From Phycisphaerales bacterium (GTDB lineage Bacteria > Planctomycetota > Phycisphaerae > Phycisphaerales > SM1A02), in the NCBI GenBank assembly GCA_029260575.1, contig JAJDDB010000027.1, forward strand, positions 684,501 to 748,500: DNA of 64,000 bases, written 5' to 3'. The notes below the pieces were generated by a model. It was given only the letters and a program-made list of their open reading frames with translations, was not told the origin of the DNA and searched no databases. Below are positions 44,570 through 54,083 of the stretch, one piece after another. A program made the translations under genes and the position numbers. Positions within the stretch are counted from its first letter, which is position 1. Every line of letters starts with the position of its first letter.

Positions 44570-45686
44570 ATGAGCACCACCCATCACGAAAACCTGCAGT
44601 CGGTCATTGACGATCTTGAGGCGCGGATCACAACCATCCGCGACTCTCTTTGACTACGACACCAAGCTCGAAAAGCGCAAGCAACTGCAGGAAAGCATGA
44701 ATGCAGCGGACTTCTGGAACAGCCAGGAATCCGCACAGAAGACCATCAGCCAGTACCAGGTCCTCAAAGCCCAGACAGAAGGGCTCGAAGACGTCATAGC
44801 CGGATTCGAAGACGCACAGGTCGGCTATGAACTGGCCCGCGAGGCGAATGACTCTGAACTACTTGCGGAAACTGAATCCGCACTGCGCGATCTTGCCAGG
44901 GCAATGGACAAGGTCGAACGGCAGTCGCTGCTCAGCAGCAAGAACGATCACCGCAACTGCTTCGTGGCGATCCAGTCCGGCGATGGCGGCACCGAAGCAG
45001 ACGACTGGGCATCCATGCTCGATCGCATGTACCTCTATTACTGGGAACAGAAAGGCTGGAAAGTCGAGGAAATCTCCAAGACACACGGCACAGAAGTCGG
45101 CGTCAGCGAAGTGACATATCTCATCAAAGGCGCATTTGCATACGGGTATATGTCGTGCGAGCGCGGCACGCATCGTCTGGCCCGCGTGAGCCCGTTCAAT
45201 GCACAGGGCAAACGCCAGACGAGCTTTGCGACCGTCGATGTCATTCCCGAGTTTGAAGAGAGCGCAGTCGAGATTGATGAAAACGAAATTGAATTGACGA
45301 CGTACGCGCGCAGCTCCGGCCCCGGCGGACAGAACGTCAACAAAGTCGCATCAGCGGTGCGCATCGTCCACAAACCAACGGGCATCATGGTCGTGTCATC
45401 GACGCACAAAGCGCAGCTGCAGAACCGCAAGCAGGCAATGGGCATCCTGCAGGCAAAGCTCGAACAGATCGAAGAGGAACGCAGGCAGGCGGAGCTCGAT
45501 CAGGCAACCGGCGGCAAGGTGGATCGCGGCTGGGGCACGCAAATCCGTAGTTATGTGATTTACGACAACCGGGTGAAGGACCACCGCACCGGCCATGAGG
45601 TCGGTAACCCGCAGACAGTGCTCGATGGCAACCTCGAGGGGTTCATTGATGCGGAACTGAAGCGCAGGCGGAGTGAACGGAACTGA
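44570..45686 (+). CDS. prfB: Peptide chain release factor 2 (programmed +1 frameshift)
   Basis: RF2 ends translation at UGA and UAA. The gene starts at ATG 44570 ([20 protein letters not shown]) and reaches an in-frame CTT TGA C at 44648-44654, the classical RF2 self-regulation site. Skipping T 44651 continues the protein as [20 protein letters not shown] to 45686, giving about 371 residues. The tripeptide SPF ([12 protein letters not shown]) and the catalytic GGQ ([14 protein letters not shown]) are both present. Unlike E. coli, no AGGGGG stimulator precedes the slip site; the bases there are CGCGACTCT. AGGAGG is the start-site RBS. Confidence 0.95.
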
Positions 45687-45735
45687 CCAGCCCAAAGCGC
45701 CAGCAAGGGCGCAGCCATTGTTGCACAGATGCACT

Positions 45736-45800
45736 TTCGTCGTTCCTGCGCAGGTAGGAACCCAGTTCGATGCGATGTGCCCGATTAGTGTTAGATGTTG
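45736..45800. repeat. MITE-like palindromic element, partial copy
   Basis: The stretch beginning TCGTCGTTCCTGCGCAGG is nearly identical to the left arm of the element at 39765 and stays similar for about 60 bases (both pass through CCCAGTTCG and GTGTT). The right arm is not found, so this copy appears truncated. Confidence 0.5.
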
Positions 45801-45881
45801 AATGCCGTCCGCACATTGTCTGGTTGCCGTCGGCGCGGTACTGTCAAACAACTCATACCACGCTGCCTACCATCTTCCGCC

Positions 45882-46478
45882 ATGAACTCGCCCGGCGAAC
45901 TGGACCATTTCACTGATGAACAACTCGTGTTCATCGATTGCGCGCAAGACATCCTTGCTGCAACACCCGGTGCCCGCTGGCATCTGATCACCGAACCGCA
46001 ACAGTTGCAGCATTGTCGCAGCGCTGCCTTTGCAGCATTGCTCATCGACACGCATCCCGAACTGGACCTGACCGTGTCGGTCGAGCTCGGCGAGCGAGCA
46101 TTTGCAATCATCATCAACGGCACTGCTCTGAAGCAGCGGCGCAAGGAAACCGTGTCATTCGATCGCTGGATTGATCGCTGCTGCCGGGTGCTGACGCGCA
46201 TGACTGCAAACGATCTGAAACTGACGATAAACCGAATAGCAGGTACCCCGCAGCGGGCAGTGCTCTCTGTGCGCCATGGCGAAAATTGGCACGAATTGCT
46301 CAAGAGTGAATCCCACGCAGCGTCACTTCTCAGTTGGGTGCTGCCGTTTGGTATCGGAATCGCATTGTCCGGAGAAGCTTCCACCGAGTTCCCGGACTGG
46401 GCCAACGCGGAAGGTCTAGCTGCTGAGCCTGACTCAGAAGAGCTGACGGATGACGACATGACCAGCGATGTGGCGTGA
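45882..46478 (+). CDS. Hypothetical soluble protein
   Basis: I do not recognise this 198-residue protein. It has no signal peptide or clear membrane helix; LLSWVLPFGIGIALSG is the most hydrophobic stretch, near residue 160. It ends in an acidic tail (EPDSEELTDDDMTSD). Beta-strand-rich segments (LDLTVSVELGERAFAIIING) suggest a compact fold. ATG 45882 is chosen because the upstream part of the frame is irregular and overlaps the intergenic repeat region. It lies between prfB and a membrane protein on the same strand. Confidence 0.6.
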   Translation: MNSPGELDHFTDEQLVFIDCAQDILAATPGARWHLITEPQQLQHCRSAAFAALLIDTHPELDLTVSVELGERAFAIIINGTALKQRRKETVSFDRWIDRCCRVLTRMTANDLKLTINRIAGTPQRAVLSVRHGENWHELLKSESHAASLLSWVLPFGIGIALSGEASTEFPDWANAEGLAAEPDSEELTDDDMTSDVA

Positions 46479-46578
46479 AACCACTGGCGGTGAATTCCCA
46501 AGCAGGTTCCAGAAGCGGCCCACCCAGATTTGCCCCACTTCTCTGGCAGGGCGGTTGCGGCCGTGAAGGAGCATTGTC

Positions 46579-47418
46579 ATGGCGCTGCGCGATTCGATCG
46601 ATCGAACTTCAATGCACAAGCTTGCCCTCGGCGGCGCATGGTTCTTTGTGGTTGTCAGTCAGTTGTATCTGGTGTGGGCAGGCGCAATGCTTCTGTCGGG
46701 CGCGACGGACTCTGCTTCGCTGTACACCGCGATGCACGGCGGCGAATCTGTGAGCGCCATTGGATTGTCCTATACAGGCGCACCCGGAATCGCGCTGATC
46801 CTGCTGGAAAGTGCGGTGCTACTCGCCGCGGTCATAGCGACAGTATTGCGCGTGCCCAGGTGGCGACGCTTCGGCCATATCGCGCTGGTGTCGTGGGCGG
46901 CGCTGTGGGCGCTGAACCTGACGTGGCTGGCCAGTCTCAATCTGGGTTTCATCAGCTACGGCCAATCGCTGACAATGACAATGCTGCTCGGGTTTACGGT
47001 GTACCGCTCGATGCGCGGCTGGAATGTGCCCGTTCGGGTGAAGCTGCGCGACAGCGAACCCTTTGATGAAGTTGATGAATCGGGTGCGATGCAGAAGCAC
47101 AACTCGGAAGCGAGTCCGCCGATGGATTTCGAATCGCTTTCGATCGATGACATCTCCCACAGTGATGCGGTGCGCGATCTTCAGCGCGAGCAGTTGATAC
47201 ATACATCAAAATGGCAGCGCATGCGGCAGACGACCGTGCAGCTTCTGTATCACTGGTGGACAGGTCTTGTTGCGTTGGTTATGCGCCTCTGGCCGTACAT
47301 TCGAACTGCGACAGTGAATTTCTGGAAGGTGCTCAAGACGCAGTGCGCAGCGCTTGCGAAATGGATGCGCGGCAGAAGTGTGCTGTCGCAGCAGCCAACG
47401 TCGACACGGTCTGCATGA
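46579..47418 (+). CDS. Membrane protein of unknown function
   Basis: The 279-residue protein has three or four N-terminal helices (LGGAWFFVVVSQLYLVWAG, GIALILLESAVLLAAVIATV, IALVSWAALWALNLTWLAS). A cytoplasmic region follows with an acidic patch (EPFDEVDESGAM), then an amphipathic, tryptophan-rich C-terminus (LLYHWWTGLVALVMRLWPYI). No family is recognised. AAGGAG about 10 bases before ATG 46579 fixes the start. It may form a unit with the preceding gene (100-base gap). Confidence 0.68.
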   Translation: MALRDSIDRTSMHKLALGGAWFFVVVSQLYLVWAGAMLLSGATDSASLYTAMHGGESVSAIGLSYTGAPGIALILLESAVLLAAVIATVLRVPRWRRFGHIALVSWAALWALNLTWLASLNLGFISYGQSLTMTMLLGFTVYRSMRGWNVPVRVKLRDSEPFDEVDESGAMQKHNSEASPPMDFESLSIDDISHSDAVRDLQREQLIHTSKWQRMRQTTVQLLYHWWTGLVALVMRLWPYIRTATVNFWKVLKTQCAALAKWMRGRSVLSQQPTSTRSA

Positions 47419-47505
47419 TGTTCGGACCGCACCTTTGACATCTGTCGGAATAGTCCCGCCCGGTCACCTATTCTGCATGGGTCGCCCCTTTGAGGAACGA
47501 AACCC

Positions 47506-48564
47506 ATGCAACGCACGTGTACCGCTGCGGCACGAGCCGCCTTCATCGTCGCTGTTTGTGTAACAGCTCTGCCGGCTGACGCACAAAGCAATCCCGCCAG
47601 CCAACCGGACCGCGAGCAGCAGACCGAAGATGCCCGAGAGAATCGCCGGGCAGCTCTGACCGAGCAACTTCTCAAGGAATACGATCTTTCAAACCCGCAG
47701 ATTCCCGTGGAATTGCTGCAGGCGGGTTGCCCGGAGAAGGACTGCATTCCCGCGCTGACTGATCCGGAGCGGTCTGCAGTTGCGGATGCAAAATACCCGG
47801 CTGGCGATTCGCGCATTGTTGCGGTTGAGATCAACGGCGAGGCAGTTGCATATCCACTCGGGATTTTGAACTGGCATGAGATTGCCAACGACACCGTCGG
47901 CGGCGTGCCGATCGCTGTTGTGTATTGCCCGTTGTGTGATTCGGTGACAGTCATGGAGCGAACGCTGCGTAGTGACAGTGTGAAAGACCGCGTCCTCGAG
48001 TTCGGTGTCAGCGGTTTGCTTGCCAACAGTAATGTCGTCATGTACGAACGCGCGACGGACGGCTTGTGGTCGCAGGTCCTGCTCAAAGCGATTACTGGTC
48101 CGGATGCGGGGCGATCACTGCGGCATCTTCCAGTGAAGTTGATGACATTTGCGGATTTCAAATCGAAGTATCCGAACGGCGAAGTGCTCACGACGGACAC
48201 CGGCCATGACCGGCCGTACGACCGTAATCCATACGCGCAGTACTTCAAGAGCGATCGCGTCTTCATGGAAATGCAGTACAGCGATGCACTGCCGGCCAAG
48301 ACACTGGGGCTGGGAATCAAGGCCGGCGACATGGTGACGTTCGTACCGGCAGATCTTGCTGCCAATCAACCAATGATCGTTTCAACACCAATGGGTGAAG
48401 TTGTTGTCGGCGCCGAGCCCGAGGTCGGCTTGATGGTTGAACGCGCGCCGAAAAATGCCATCGTCATTCAGACGTTCTGGCATTCGTGGAGCGCGTATTT
48501 TCCAGAAACGAAGATTGTAAAACAACCTGCGTCGACATCGCAGCCAACCACACAGTCAAAGTAA
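47506..48564 (+). CDS. Secreted DUF3179-family protein
   Basis: The 352-residue protein has a signal peptide (ARAAFIVAVCVTALPADA), a short linker and a DUF3179 domain. Its marks are PALTDPERSAVADAKY, VVAVEINGEAVAYPLGILNWHE, the cysteine motif VYCPLCDSVTV, FGVSGLLANSNVVMYERATD and LWSQ. Family members are exported and common in planctomycetes and marine bacteria; no activity is established. The cysteine pair in CPLC might bind metal. The C-terminus ends with a TSQPTTQ repeat-like tail. Confidence 0.88.
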   Translation: MQRTCTAAARAAFIVAVCVTALPADAQSNPASQPDREQQTEDARENRRAALTEQLLKEYDLSNPQIPVELLQAGCPEKDCIPALTDPERSAVADAKYPAGDSRIVAVEINGEAVAYPLGILNWHEIANDTVGGVPIAVVYCPLCDSVTVMERTLRSDSVKDRVLEFGVSGLLANSNVVMYERATDGLWSQVLLKAITGPDAGRSLRHLPVKLMTFADFKSKYPNGEVLTTDTGHDRPYDRNPYAQYFKSDRVFMEMQYSDALPAKTLGLGIKAGDMVTFVPADLAANQPMIVSTPMGEVVVGAEPEVGLMVERAPKNAIVIQTFWHSWSAYFPETKIVKQPASTSQPTTQSK

Positions 48565-48600
48565 GAACGGCGCAGGGTATTTCCGCACAAACAGCCGCTT

Positions 48601-49569
48601 TCACCACGGAAGGTTGTCGAGGTCGACGTTGCCGCCGGTGAGGATAACTCCGACGCGCTGTGCGTTTCGGTCAGCTCGCAGCTTTCGGAATTCGTCGGAC
48701 AGAATTATCGCAAGCGCGAGCGCGCTATTTGTTTCGACAATGATTTTCATGCGCGACCAGATCAGGCGCATTGCCTGGACAACTCTGTCATCGTCGGCTG
48801 TGAGAATTGCTGTGACATGATCGCGAATGATTGCCCATGTCATGTCACCGAGACTTGTAAGTAAGCCGTCGCAAATTGTGTCGGGCGTATCAATCGGAAT
48901 CAACTCGTCGGCTGCAAGTGATCGCGCTGCATCGTCAGCCCCGACTGGCTCTGCGCCGATGATGGTGATGTTCGGCCGCAGCGCTTTGGCGGTGATACAG
49001 GTGCCGCTCATCAATCCCCCGCCGCCGATGGGCGCGATGATGATGTCGAGATCCGACTCGGCATCGAGCAGTTCGAGTGCTGCGGTGCCCTGGCCGGCAA
49101 TGATGTGCGGGTGATCGTATGGTGGGATCAACACGCCACCGGTTTCTTCAACAACTGCATCTGCAGTAGTATGCCTGGCAGCAGTGTTTGGTTCGCATTC
49201 AATGATCCGCGCACCATAGCCGCGCACTGCTTCCTTTTTAATGCGCGAAGCATTGTTCGGCATAACGATGTGTGCATCCATGCCGCGTAGTTTCGCAGCC
49301 AGCGCAATTGCCTGGGCGTGGTTGCCGGAACTGTGCGTGACAACGCCTGTCGCTGCCTGCGCATCGGTCAACTGCATGATCGCGTTACATGCACCGCGGA
49401 ATTTGAATGCGCCGACCTTTTGAAAGTTCTCACATTTGAAGAACAGCTCGCAGCCGGAAAGTTTGTTCAGCGCGCTGCACGTCAACACCGGCGTGCAATG
49501 CGCATACGGCGCGATGCGCTTCGCAGCACCGCGGATGTCATCAATTGTGGCTGCGTACGTATCAAGCAT
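48601..49569 (-). CDS. Threonine/serine dehydratase (serine-racemase-like PLP enzyme)
   Basis: The 322-residue fold-type II PLP enzyme has the lysine in KVGAFKFRGACNAI, the phosphate-binding-type THSSGNHAQAIALAAK, and the PIGGGGLMSGTC glycine loop. At about 320 residues without a C-terminal regulatory ACT domain, it is the catabolic threonine dehydratase / serine racemase type, not IlvA. Substrate choice between threonine, serine and 3-hydroxyaspartate cannot be read from sequence. It follows dapL on the same strand with a 17-base gap, so they may be co-transcribed. Confidence 0.88.
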   Translation of the reverse strand: MLDTYAATIDDIRGAAKRIAPYAHCTPVLTCSALNKLSGCELFFKCENFQKVGAFKFRGACNAIMQLTDAQAATGVVTHSSGNHAQAIALAAKLRGMDAHIVMPNNASRIKKEAVRGYGARIIECEPNTAARHTTADAVVEETGGVLIPPYDHPHIIAGQGTAALELLDAESDLDIIIAPIGGGGLMSGTCITAKALRPNITIIGAEPVGADDAARSLAADELIPIDTPDTICDGLLTSLGDMTWAIIRDHVTAILTADDDRVVQAMRLIWSRMKIIVETNSALALAIILSDEFRKLRADRNAQRVGVILTGGNVDLDNLPW

Positions 49570-49586
49570 AACTCAGCAAACGTTTC

Positions 49587-50834
49587 TCACGCCGGTTGCC
49601 TGGACAATTGGCCCATCCGCCGCACGACTTCTTCGACGTTGGAGCGGGTGTTGAACGCGCTGATGCGAAAGTACCCTTCGCCGCAGGAGCCGAACCCGCT
49701 GCCGGGTGTGATCACAACGTTGGCTTGTTCGAGCATGACATCAAACCACTGCCAGCTCGTCATGCCTTCGGGCGTTTTCACCCAGACGTATGGCGCATGC
49801 TCGCCGCCGAAGACGCTGAGACCGAGCGCTTCGCAACCCTTGCGCAACAGTTTGGCGTTGCCCATGTAGTGATTGATCAACGCGCGGACCTGTTCTTGAC
49901 CTGTTTCGCTGTAGAGTGCTGCCGCTCCGCGCTGCACGGGCCAGCTCACACCGTTGCTCTTGGTGGCCCACCGCCGGGTCCAGAGTTTGTTGAGCGGCAC
50001 ACGTTCGCCGCTGCTGGTTGCCGCGGTCAGTGCATCAGGACAGACTGTGTAGCCGCAGCGCACGCCTGTGAATCCCCCGTTCTTGGAAAAAGAATGGAAT
50101 TCCATAGCGCAGGTTGTCGCGCCGTCAATCTCGTATATCGAACGCGGCAGTGACGAATCGCTGATGAATGCCTGGTAGGCAACGTCGTACAGAATGATCG
50201 CATCGTTGGCGTGTGCGTACTCCACCCACTGCTGCAACTGGTCGCGGGTGATCATTGATCCCGTCGGATTGTTGGGGAAGCACAGGTACACAACGTCCAG
50301 CGGGACATCGGGGACTTGCGCGACAAATCCGTGCTGCTCAGTGCAGGGCAGATATGTCAAGCCTGCGTATCGCCCGGCATCATCCGCTTCGCCGGTCCTG
50401 CCGATCATGACATTCGTGTCGACGTAGACGGGATAAACCGGATCGGTAATACCGATGCGATTGTTCGGGCCGAGTATGTCGAGCACTGCGCCGCAGTCGC
50501 CTTTGGAACCGTCGGAAAGAAACACTTCGCCTGCTGACATGTCGATGCCGTGGGCGTGGAAGTCGTGTTCGATGATTGCTTCACGCAGGAATTCATAACC
50601 CGTCGGCGGGCCGTAGCCGTGAAACGTTGCGCGCTTGCCGAGTTCATCAACAGCTTCGTGCATCGCCTGTTGCGCAGCTTCGGGAATCGGCTCGGTGACA
50701 TCGCCGATGCCGCAGGAAATGATGCGCGGCGCCTGTTCGGGATTGGCGGCTTTAAATTGTTCGACCCGCCGGGCAATTTCAGGAAACAGATAGCCAGCCT
50801 TCAACTTCAGATAGTGTTCGTTGATCGTTGCCAT
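49587..50834 (-). CDS. dapL: LL-diaminopimelate aminotransferase
   Basis: The 415-residue PLP enzyme converts tetrahydrodipicolinate directly to LL-diaminopimelate, a shortcut to lysine and peptidoglycan precursors found in plants, Chlamydia and planctomycetes. The N-terminus [20 protein letters not shown], the [10 protein letters not shown] segment, [14 protein letters not shown] and the PLP lysine in [17 protein letters not shown] are specific to DapL. ATG 50834 is the start; upstream codons of this frame look non-coding. The threonine dehydratase gene follows closely. Confidence 0.95.
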   Translation of the reverse strand: MATINEHYLKLKAGYLFPEIARRVEQFKAANPEQAPRIISCGIGDVTEPIPEAAQQAMHEAVDELGKRATFHGYGPPTGYEFLREAIIEHDFHAHGIDMSAGEVFLSDGSKGDCGAVLDILGPNNRIGITDPVYPVYVDTNVMIGRTGEADDAGRYAGLTYLPCTEQHGFVAQVPDVPLDVVYLCFPNNPTGSMITRDQLQQWVEYAHANDAIILYDVAYQAFISDSSLPRSIYEIDGATTCAMEFHSFSKNGGFTGVRCGYTVCPDALTAATSSGERVPLNKLWTRRWATKSNGVSWPVQRGAAALYSETGQEQVRALINHYMGNAKLLRKGCEALGLSVFGGEHAPYVWVKTPEGMTSWQWFDVMLEQANVVITPGSGFGSCGEGYFRISAFNTRSNVEEVVRRMGQLSRQPA

Positions 50835-50860
50835 AAACCCATGATAGCGGTTGACCGCAG

Positions 50861-52132
50861 TCAATCCCGGCGCATGGCGGCTGGGTGCCGGTAGGTGAGT
50901 GTTCGCCACAGCCATTCGAGCGGGCCAAAGCGGAAACTCCGCAGCCACAGCGAACTGCCGACAAGCTGCACAACCCAGATTCCGGCAACAACGAACATTG
51001 TCTCGAAGCGGCTGACTCGGCCGACCAGCCCGAAACCGACGCCGTAGAACAGCAGCCCGCAGATGATCGATTGCATGATGTAGTTGGTCAGGGCCATGCG
51101 CCCGACTGCAGCAAGTGCGTGCTGCAGCACCTGCAAGGCGCCTGATTTGACGAAAAGGATGATCGCTGCCATGTGCCCGAACATCATAAAGATGCGCCCG
51201 ATGTCGTAGGTGAGCCAGTTGCCGCGATATTCCATGAACAGATATTCGCTTGCGATGCTGCGGCGCAGCTCGAGGAGATTCACAGTCAACCCGACGGCGT
51301 ACCCAATGATGAGTAGGCGCACATACCAATGGGTGGAGCGCGCACCGGTGAGCACGTTGGCTTTGTACAGGGCAGCTCCGAGCAGCATGAAGCTGATGGC
51401 ATCGAAGAAATCAAAAGTGACCAGACTCCAGGTCTGAATGAAGAAGGTCATCGGCACGAGTTCGCGAAAGATGGTTGCATACGAGTCGCGCCGCCAATCG
51501 AGTTCATCCTGCATGGCTGGTGCAAATTCGCGGTTGAGTTCGATAAGCGATGCCGGCGGCTGGCCGAATTCCAATGCGTCGTAGTGCGATTGCTGAAGCG
51601 CTGCGATTCCAGCCAGCCAGAACATACAGATGAGCGACAGAACGATAAGCGTGCGCGGGCACAGTCTGCGCAGCGGATACAGCGCCAGACCGGCAATGCC
51701 GTAGACATACAGAATATCGCCCGGCCACAGCAGCAGGTAGCCGTGGATGAGTCCGAAGACGATGAGCCAGAACATGCGCATCCCATGCAGCGTGCATGCA
51801 CGCCGGCCTGTGGCTTCGAGTCGCGTGATGAACAACATGAACCCCGCGCCGAACAGCAGCGAAAACAGACCTCGCATTGCACCTTCAAATACGACGCTTT
51901 CAAACATCCACGTCCACCGGTCGACAGGTGCATCGCAGCCAAAGCTGACGGGCGTGGGCATAGCAATCACGGGTAGAGCCCAGCCTTTAATGTTGACGAT
52001 CAGGATGCCGAGTACAGCAACGCCTCGGAGAATGTCGAGTGTGACGATGCGCCGGGCCGGGTCGGTGGGCAGCGCGGTGCGAATCGCTTCAGCATCGGCG
52101 GCTAAGCAATCTGTCGTGGACTGCGGGTCCAT
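50861..52132 (-). CDS. DUF418-family membrane protein
   Basis: The 423-residue protein begins with the family signature [20 protein letters not shown], then a periplasmic loop, and about ten membrane helices ([36 protein letters not shown] and others). It ends in the DUF418 domain, with [17 protein letters not shown] and [21 protein letters not shown]. Members may be transporters of unknown substrate or acyltransferase-like. A 19-base motif shared with 11831-11849 lies 54-72 bases upstream of its start. Confidence 0.88.
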   Translation of the reverse strand: MDPQSTTDCLAADAEAIRTALPTDPARRIVTLDILRGVAVLGILIVNIKGWALPVIAMPTPVSFGCDAPVDRWTWMFESVVFEGAMRGLFSLLFGAGFMLFITRLEATGRRACTLHGMRMFWLIVFGLIHGYLLLWPGDILYVYGIAGLALYPLRRLCPRTLIVLSLICMFWLAGIAALQQSHYDALEFGQPPASLIELNREFAPAMQDELDWRRDSYATIFRELVPMTFFIQTWSLVTFDFFDAISFMLLGAALYKANVLTGARSTHWYVRLLIIGYAVGLTVNLLELRRSIASEYLFMEYRGNWLTYDIGRIFMMFGHMAAIILFVKSGALQVLQHALAAVGRMALTNYIMQSIICGLLFYGVGFGLVGRVSRFETMFVVAGIWVVQLVGSSLWLRSFRFGPLEWLWRTLTYRHPAAMRRD

Positions 52133-52185
52133 ACGTGGAGCGTACCGGTGATTCGAAACGTCGTGGAGAATTTGCACACCGAGAC

Positions 52186-52204
52186 ATCGACCTTCGGCCA
52201 ATAA
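52186..52204 (-). repeat. 19-base shared upstream motif, copy 2
   Basis: Identical to 11831-11849 (ATCGACCTTCGGCCAATAA on the plus strand). It lies 54-72 bases upstream of the DUF418 start, in the same orientation relative to the gene as copy 1. Confidence 0.5.
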
Positions 52205-52235
52205 CCGCGATCAAGCGTGCATGCCTGCGCGCAAT

Positions 52236-52263
52236 GAAAAACCGGCACGCAGTGGTGCCGGTT
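52236..52263 (-). terminator. Intrinsic terminator after rplT
   Basis: On the minus strand AACCGGCAC pairs with GTGCCGGTT around a six-base loop, followed by TTTC. It lies 25 bases after the rplT stop codon. Confidence 0.82.
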
Positions 52264-52288
52264 TAGGTCGGTTGTGTTAGCCATTTGT

Positions 52289-52660
52289 TTACGCCGCAGC
52301 AGCAGCGTTGGTGTTCTTTTCGCTAAGTTCGACAAGTGAATCGAATGTCGCCGGATCTGCAATGGCGACTTCGCTGAGCATCTTGCGATTCAGCAACACG
52401 CCGGCTTGCTGCAGACCGTTCATGAATCGGCTGTAGCGCGTGCCGCGCATTCTGCAGGCAGCAGTGATGCGCGTGATCCACAGGCTACGAAAATTACGAC
52501 GACGTGCGCGGCGATCACGATAGGCAAACTGGCCAGCCCGCAGCAGCGCGACCTTGGCCTGTTGTTTGTGTCGACTTTTAGTTCCCCAGTATCCGCGGGC
52601 TTCGCGGAGCGTCTTTCGGCGGGCCTGGGTTCGGGCCGAACCTTTGCGTACACGAGGCAT
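52289..52660 (-). CDS. rplT: 50S ribosomal protein L20
   Basis: The 123-residue protein matches L20: MPRVRKGSARTQARRKTLRE, ARGYWGTKSRHKQQAKVALL, RRRNFRSLWITRITAACR and GLQQAGVLLNRKMLSEVA. It binds 23S rRNA early in large-subunit assembly and, in E. coli, represses its own operon. A short alanine-rich end (NTNAAAAA) is the only addition. It is the second gene of an rpmI-rplT pair and is followed by a terminator. Confidence 0.97.
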   Translation of the reverse strand: MPRVRKGSARTQARRKTLREARGYWGTKSRHKQQAKVALLRAGQFAYRDRRARRRNFRSLWITRITAACRMRGTRYSRFMNGLQQAGVLLNRKMLSEVAIADPATFDSLVELSEKNTNAAAAA

Positions 52661-52741
52661 GGCTGTTCATCCTCTACTCTGTGCCAAGTCGGGGGCCCGG
52701 CAACCTGCCGAACACTTGCGCCCGCTCAACGTCTTGTCTTC

Positions 52742-53005
52742 TTAGTCTTTAGTCTCGTTGTCCTTGGCACGCTGCTCGCGTTCAGCCTGGACGGCAGCGC
52801 TGGAGCGAACCCGCACAGACAACACCGGCTGCAGACGCCGAACTTCCGCTGCGTTCGCAAATATCGGCTGACGATAATCACGCAGCAGCTTGGAGCGCTT
52901 GTGGCTGCGAAGGTGTCGACCACATGCGCGACTCATTTTGATTCGGCCGCTGCCGGTAATCTTGATCCGCTTCATGAGTCCGCGATGAGTCTTCTGCTTG
53001 GGCAT
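52742..53005 (-). CDS. rpmI: 50S ribosomal protein L35 with long C-terminus
   Basis: The 87-residue protein starts as a normal L35 (MPKQKTHRGLMKRIKITGSG, then RHLRSHKRSKLLRDYR) but is about 20 residues longer than the usual 64-66. The extra part is charged and alanine-rich (AAVQAEREQRAKDNETKD). ATG 53005 is the family start. rplT follows 81 bases downstream. infC, often the first gene of this operon, is not upstream here. Confidence 0.94.
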   Translation of the reverse strand: MPKQKTHRGLMKRIKITGSGRIKMSRACGRHLRSHKRSKLLRDYRQPIFANAAEVRRLQPVLSVRVRSSAAVQAEREQRAKDNETKD

Positions 53006-53120
53006 AATGGCATTCCTGAGCTTTGCTGCCCGGTGAGGCAGCGAGCCACGTAGGGTAGCAGGCTCAGGAATAGTGTCAACGGTTGGAGGCGGTTGCAAAC
53101 GGCATTCGGCACGCCAAGTT

Positions 53121-54074
53121 CTAATGCGCCAGGAACGTATCTGCGGGATCGTCTGTGGAGACGCCATCATGCAGCGCTTCAACACCGCTGGGCAGCCAGA
53201 TGTTATCTGATCGGCGAACCACCGGATCCATCAGCCAGATCACTGCACCATCGGACCACAGCACATTCTGGCCGCGCCGGTTGTGGTTGAGCGAAATCGT
53301 CAACGGCGGCGCGATGTTGCCCTTGCGGGCAGCGTCCATGACCGGATTGCGATCACCCAGCAGAATGCTGATCCGCACTGCGGAATGTGCACTCGGCTGT
53401 TCTGCGACCTGCCATTGGTAGCTGTAACTTTCGCCGATTTCGCCTTCATGGCCGGGGCAATCAAGGTGGCCGAGATCGCAATATCCGCCATCAAGCATCG
53501 GGCGGAGGTTGATCACGTTGTGGGCCAGCGCACTCCAGGTGTTGTGCATTCCGGCTTCAGCCATGGGCAGCGCGTTGTTGTAGTCGGCGGCGTAATCAGC
53601 GAAGCCGATGCCCATCGTCCGCAAGTTGTTGGCACATTGTGCATCGATGGAATTCTGCCGAACGTTGTTCAGCATCGGCCAGCCGATGCCGGCCACGATC
53701 AACAACATCGCAGCGACAGTAATAAAGTCCGGCAGCGGCACGCGCAACAGACGTTTGCGGCCACGCTTCTCTTCCATCGCAAATTCAACGGTTTCCGGAT
53801 CAAGCGTCATACGATCGGAGCGAGCGCGCTCATGGCGGCTGATGCGGGCCAGCGTTGCATCAAGCAGCGCATCGTCTTCATCGGCATCATCAACCGGATA
53901 ATCGTGCAGCAACTGGAACATCGATACGAGCCGCTGGGCGCGTCTGCGGTCGACATCGCTCATGGGCTCCAGCGCTGATGCGTCAAAGTCGACATCAACC
54001 AGTGCATCCAGCAGTCTTCGGTCGTCACTGCTTAATTCAGCAAGCGGTTGGTTGTGATCGCGGGGTCCGTTCAT
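53121..54074 (-). CDS. Anti-sigma-like membrane protein with pseudopilin-type outer domain
   Basis: The 317-residue protein begins 9 bases after the sigma-factor gene. Its cytoplasmic half is acidic and helical (SSDDRRLLDALVDVDFDA, VDDADEDDALLDATLARI), and a single membrane helix (FITVAAMLLIVAGIGWPML) follows. The outer half resembles planctomycete DUF1559/pseudopilin proteins: NNLRTMGIGFADYAADYNNA after the helix, and near the end HNRRGQNVLWSDGAV, close to the H-X9-DG motif. A membrane anti-sigma factor for the adjacent ECF sigma is the likely role, by position and topology; no zinc ASD motif is seen. Confidence 0.72.
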   Translation of the reverse strand: MNGPRDHNQPLAELSSDDRRLLDALVDVDFDASALEPMSDVDRRRAQRLVSMFQLLHDYPVDDADEDDALLDATLARISRHERARSDRMTLDPETVEFAMEEKRGRKRLLRVPLPDFITVAAMLLIVAGIGWPMLNNVRQNSIDAQCANNLRTMGIGFADYAADYNNALPMAEAGMHNTWSALAHNVINLRPMLDGGYCDLGHLDCPGHEGEIGESYSYQWQVAEQPSAHSAVRISILLGDRNPVMDAARKGNIAPPLTISLNHNRRGQNVLWSDGAVIWLMDPVVRRSDNIWLPSGVEALHDGVSTDDPADTFLAH

Positions 54075-54083
54075 TGGTTCGTG

